In this document: in pieces, positions 42,199 to 44,488 of the stretch
How positions within the stretch are numbered: the first letter of the stretch is position 1
How the letters are laid out: each line of letters opens with the position of its first letter
From: Bifidobacterium imperatoris
GTDB lineage: Bacteria > Actinomycetota > Actinomycetes > Actinomycetales > Bifidobacteriaceae
Length of the DNA: 44,488 bases
NCBI RefSeq assembly: GCF_002860405.1
Contig: NZ_NMWV01000019.1
Location: 1-44,488 of the forward strand
Direction of reading: 5' to 3'
Position numbers and translations under genes: made by a program
The notes under the pieces: model-generated
Database searches by the model: none
What the model was told of the DNA's origin: nothing
What the model saw: the letters and a program-made list of their open reading frames with translations, nothing else

Positions 42199-43260
42199 AT
42201 GCAAATCGGCGAGTACAGTCTGCTATCTGCCGGCGCTAATACGTCTGATCGTGTGGAGTGCGCTGTATTAGATACGAATGTCGTGATTGATATGGAGCTT
42301 TTCTACTTCAATCAGACGAGCGAAAAGAATCGTCAATCGCTAAAAGATCTACTGCTGTATCTTGTGAAGGATAGAGTGGAACTCAGCATAGGTTTTGCCT
42401 TATTGGAATCGTGTCATCAGTGGCGTTCTGGATTCGATGAGAATAATTTCCAGAGGAAGCGTTATGTCGCAGAGGTCTTGTTCCAGTGGGATGAGAATGT
42501 GATTGAAAGGCAATTTGCCAATCGGCATCCTCCGGTCAGTCGTGATAAGAAATGGCGCGACCGTCCGTACCAGACTCGAATTGACCCATTGGCCTATGGT
42601 TTTGATGGGACAATCAGCGACTGTGCCCAATTCGCAATTCATTACGCTTCGTTGTTAAAAATCATGCTGCTGGCTCAAAAGATGAAGGCGGATAATCGTC
42701 TGAATTTGCTTGCCGAGTATGTCTCGTGGGTCAATACCCGGTTGGGCACGCTTTCGGCGTATGAGCTTCAGGTCGCCGTTGACATGCTGGTTGGAAGCAC
42801 CAGCCGATCGGAACAAGCGCGTAAATTGATTAAGTATTCGAGCAATGAATCCATCGATGACTTATCACGTAAGGCATGGAATGCTGCATGGGACTGTTAT
42901 TTCATAAGCGTTACTGATGCTTATGAGGCAGGACTGGAATACGAAACGGGAATGCCTAAACGGAAAACGGTACTGGTCACAAGGAATATCGATCCAGTAT
43001 GGCTGCGGGAAAAAGCCACTTTGTCCGATGTTGAAAATGAAGAGTATTCACTTCCGGTTCCCAAGATTGAATGCACGCTAGATCTCAGAAAAGGAATTAC
43101 AGAATCGAAAGTTCTTTCCATACTGAATACCGTTCATGAAAGGCAAAAGGCACGTCAATTAATGGCCCCTTCTAACCAACAAATAATGAAGTATATCCAG
43201 ATGTTTGAAGGCGAAGCCGGGCTGAACCAGTCTGCTTTTGTGGATACACCTTTAAGATAG
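42199..43260 (+). CDS. Large PIN-domain protein, candidate ribonuclease
   Basis: A 353-residue protein. The PIN start is clear: ECAVLDTNVVIDMELFYF, first metal Asp at about D25. A second acidic residue is in FALLESCHQW, a third in AWDCYFISVTDAY (about 230-245), and the final strand reads VLVTRNIDPVWL, where PIN proteins usually have T-R-D. Between the first and third motifs is a helical insertion of more than 100 residues, with a further C-terminal tail of ~80. Bacterial VapC toxins are ~130 residues, so this is a much larger type. GAGGAG is 11 bases upstream of ATG 42199, and GTG 42190 is an alternative. The sequence is AT-rich relative to flanking core genes. It probably cuts RNA. Confidence 0.7.
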   Translation: MQIGEYSLLSAGANTSDRVECAVLDTNVVIDMELFYFNQTSEKNRQSLKDLLLYLVKDRVELSIGFALLESCHQWRSGFDENNFQRKRYVAEVLFQWDENVIERQFANRHPPVSRDKKWRDRPYQTRIDPLAYGFDGTISDCAQFAIHYASLLKIMLLAQKMKADNRLNLLAEYVSWVNTRLGTLSAYELQVAVDMLVGSTSRSEQARKLIKYSSNESIDDLSRKAWNAAWDCYFISVTDAYEAGLEYETGMPKRKTVLVTRNIDPVWLREKATLSDVENEEYSLPVPKIECTLDLRKGITESKVLSILNTVHERQKARQLMAPSNQQIMKYIQMFEGEAGLNQSAFVDTPLR

Positions 43261-43302
43261 AGAACACCCGAAATAGACATATACATTTTCAGGAAGGTAG
43301 AG

Positions 43303-43614
43303 ATGAATCAGAGAGTGTGCATTGGAGCCGTGGAACCGTTCCGCGCTGAACTGTTGCATCAGGACAAGCCGCAGGCGTTGAAAGTGCTTGAAGAGGCTGC
43401 GGAAGTGGTGGAAGCGTTCAAGGACTGGAACAAGCACGGGCAAACCGCGGAGCAGCGCCACGATCTGATTGACGAGTGCGCCGACGTGATTCAAGCGACC
43501 GTGAACCTCATGGCCGCGATGGAGTTCACCGACAATGAGATTCATCAGGCCATCGAGGACTGCCGGGTACGGAACGACGCGCGCGGTCGCATGACGCCGC
43601 ACTCCGATGACTGA
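43303..43614 (+). CDS. MazG-like nucleotide pyrophosphohydrolase
   Basis: All-alpha NTP pyrophosphatase of 103 residues. The metal-binding helices are visible: E30-E31-x2-E34 (LEEAAEVVEAFKDW) and E58-x2-D61 (LIDECADVIQATVNL), the E-E-x-x-E/E-x-x-D pattern. The single short domain is the phage or accessory type, not full-length MazG. Such enzymes hydrolyse NTPs or dNTPs, sometimes (p)ppGpp-linked or modified nucleotides. AGGAAGG precedes the ATG, and the gene is only 42 bases after the PIN gene, so it belongs to the same transcription unit. GC content rises again here, so it may have been joined to the cassette later. Confidence 0.85.
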   Translation: MNQRVCIGAVEPFRAELLHQDKPQALKVLEEAAEVVEAFKDWNKHGQTAEQRHDLIDECADVIQATVNLMAAMEFTDNEIHQAIEDCRVRNDARGRMTPHSDD

Positions 43615-43686
43615 ACAACATGGCTGACACTCAATCATCGGGCCATATCAGCCATTGGAATGATGCTCGTCATCGTGTCTGTGGCT

Positions 43687-43843
43687 CAGACACGATTCAG
43701 ACACGATGACCCCTGAGAACAGCGAAATCAGTGGCAATCACCGAATCTGGCGAAGGTAACAGAACCGGCATCATTGCAGCGAAAACGTAACTGACGAATC
43801 TCACAGAAACCAACGAATCAACCCTGCGAACCAGCAAGGGGTT
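43687..43843. repeat. Imperfect long direct repeat, right copy
   Basis: Counterpart of 40095-40252. It opens with two CAGACACGAT copies (43687-43696, 43698-43707) and ends CAAGGGGTT at 43843. The sequence after the end is unlike the tRNA fragment found after the left copy. It lies in the gene-free stretch 43615-43999, whose rest (43844-43999) carries only a weak promoter candidate (TTGGAT and TAGAAT) for the next gene. Confidence 0.65.
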
Positions 43844-43999
43844 ACTCAGTCATCTAGTACAAGTACCTTGCTCAGGACATCTGACGCATAGTCACATCAT
43901 TCATTGAGGCCCAGCGAAAACTGGATGCATTTTATTCCGTCAATTATGTTGGATAGTTGTAATCGACTGTAGAATCTCAACAGATTGGAGTCATTTTCA

Positions 44000-44239
44000 A
44001 TGACCTACATTGAAGATTTACCTGCATATGCTCGAGCCAAAGTGGTAGCGCGACTCAATGGCGCCAGTCTTCCTGATCTCATTAACGCTTTTCTCGTCGA
44101 ATACGTTGCCGAGGCTAGGCAAAGCAAGATTGAAGCTGCAGGTAAAACACTGCATCCGCTCTCTACGGATTCCGCTCTACGCACCGATGCTGACTTTGAT
44201 GCTTTCGAACGTCAAATACTTGACGATGATAAGAACTGA
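44000..44239 (+). CDS. Antitoxin-like small protein
   Basis: A 79-residue protein. Its N-terminal half (MTYIEDLPAYARAKVVARLN, then GASLPDLINAFLVEYVAEA) has the charged helix-turn-helix or ribbon-helix-helix look of type II antitoxins, with an S-L-x-D-L-I pattern like RelB/DinJ proteins. An acidic tail (DADFDAFERQILDDD) could wrap a toxin. It overlaps the next ORF by 14 bases, the usual antitoxin-toxin geometry. GGAG is about 10 bases before the ATG. The family assignment is tentative. Confidence 0.6.
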   Translation: MTYIEDLPAYARAKVVARLNGASLPDLINAFLVEYVAEARQSKIEAAGKTLHPLSTDSALRTDADFDAFERQILDDDKN

Positions 44240-44264
44240 CTTCGTCATTCTTACCACAAGTTCA
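44226..44264 (+). pseudogene. Start of a toxin-like gene cut off by an insertion sequence
   Basis: An ATG at 44226 overlaps the antitoxin-like gene by 14 bases and reads MIRTDFVILTTSS. After that the frame continues only as low-likelihood sequence into the left end of a transposable element. The expected product would be a small toxin. Its family cannot be told from 13 residues. The breakpoint lies somewhere between 44260 and 44285. Confidence 0.45.
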
Positions 44265-44284
44265 CACACCATTGCCCTCCCGAC

Positions 44285-44348
44285 GTGCCTCACGTTTTTT
44301 GAGCGCGTAGGGTGTGGTGGTGCCTCATCGGGAATGAGCGCGAACGGT
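44285..44348. repeat. Subterminal direct repeats of the insertion sequence
   Basis: Two units of the form GTGCCTCA-N7-TGAGCGCG-NANGGT at 44285-44313 and 44320-44348, exactly 35 bases apart. Each contains a small dyad (CTCA/TGAG). They lie just upstream of the transposase start, the position of transposase-binding sites. Confidence 0.6.
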
Positions 44349-44389
44349 ATCGGTCCTGTTTGGCTTGTCTTATGGAAGACAGGATCAGC

Positions 44390-44488
44390 ATGGCGACGAA
44401 GCGGCAGGTCACCCTGAGATTCAGGGATGAATACATGAAGGCGTCGAAGAAGGACAAGGGACGCATCCTCGATGAGATGTGCTCCGTG
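44390..44488 (+). CDS. Transposase, 5' part (runs off the window)
   Basis: Thirty-three codons are visible and the gene continues past the window edge. The reading MATKRQVTLRFRDEYMKASK is followed by KDKGRILDEMCSV. The K-G-R-I-L-D-E-x-C segment is the N-terminal signature I associate with integrase-core (DDE, rve) transposases whose next segment is a helix-turn-helix. AGGA lies 7 bases before the ATG; an in-frame ATG at 44372 is an alternative start. The upstream 35-base repeats mark it as the left end of an insertion sequence. The catalytic domain is not in view. Confidence 0.65.
   Translation, partial: MATKRQVTLRFRDEYMKASKKDKGRILDEMCSV

Overview
The window looks like a chromosomal segment of a Bifidobacterium, most likely close to B. 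longum. The evidence is the high-GC actinobacterial codon usage, actinobacterial genes (a DUF4193 protein, SepH, a long bifunctional Rel), the order leuS-comEA-comEC-holA-tsaE-tsaB-rimI-tsaD, and a short palindromic interspersed repeat of the kind I associate with bifidobacterial intergenic regions. Species assignment is inference.

Bases 1-33,600 are mostly core genome. Two identical tRNA-Asn genes open the window. A minus-strand block (507-10235) carries the t6A tRNA-modification genes tsaD/tsaB/tsaE with rimI, the DNA polymerase III delta subunit, two DNA-uptake genes and leucyl-tRNA synthetase. Next come an orphan lipoprotein solute-binding protein, a CorA-type channel, a histidine phosphatase, a methyltransferase, a PPOX flavoprotein, a DMT permease, a nitroreductase, a Ser/Asp-rich membrane protein and a cyclophilin. 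These are followed by a minus-strand rel-dut-DUF4193 group, sepH, an alkaline-phosphatase-superfamily enzyme and parC. A plus-strand cluster (27446-30547) holds a membrane protein, a winged-helix regulator, an ABC protein that fuses half a permease to an ATPase, and a second permease. It sits behind an elaborate four-arm palindrome. An orphan response regulator with a padded receiver, a zinc alcohol dehydrogenase and a hexapeptide acetyltransferase follow.

Bases 33,700-40,010 look accessory. They hold a small Cys/His protein behind a 30-bp palindrome, a membrane-protein remnant broken by a stop codon, and a detoxification-type divergon: AttH/CrtC-like protein plus DHA2 exporter on one side, a TetR regulator on the other, with a perfect inverted repeat between. 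Downstream lie a CynX-type MFS permease and an overlapping ABC ATPase.

Bases 40,010-44,488 are mobile-element territory. A 3'-terminal tRNA fragment with terminator and two imperfect ~155-base direct repeats (40095-40252 and 43687-43843) bracket a small island. The island has two minus-strand proteins of mobile-element type and an AT-richer plus-strand cassette: a HEPN-like protein (R-N-x3-H motif), a 29-codon ORF, a large PIN-domain protein and a MazG-like nucleotide pyrophosphohydrolase. This cassette is the best candidate for an undescribed (defence or toxin-type) system. Beyond it, an antitoxin-like gene is followed by a toxin start that appears cut off by the left end of an insertion sequence, whose transposase runs off the window.
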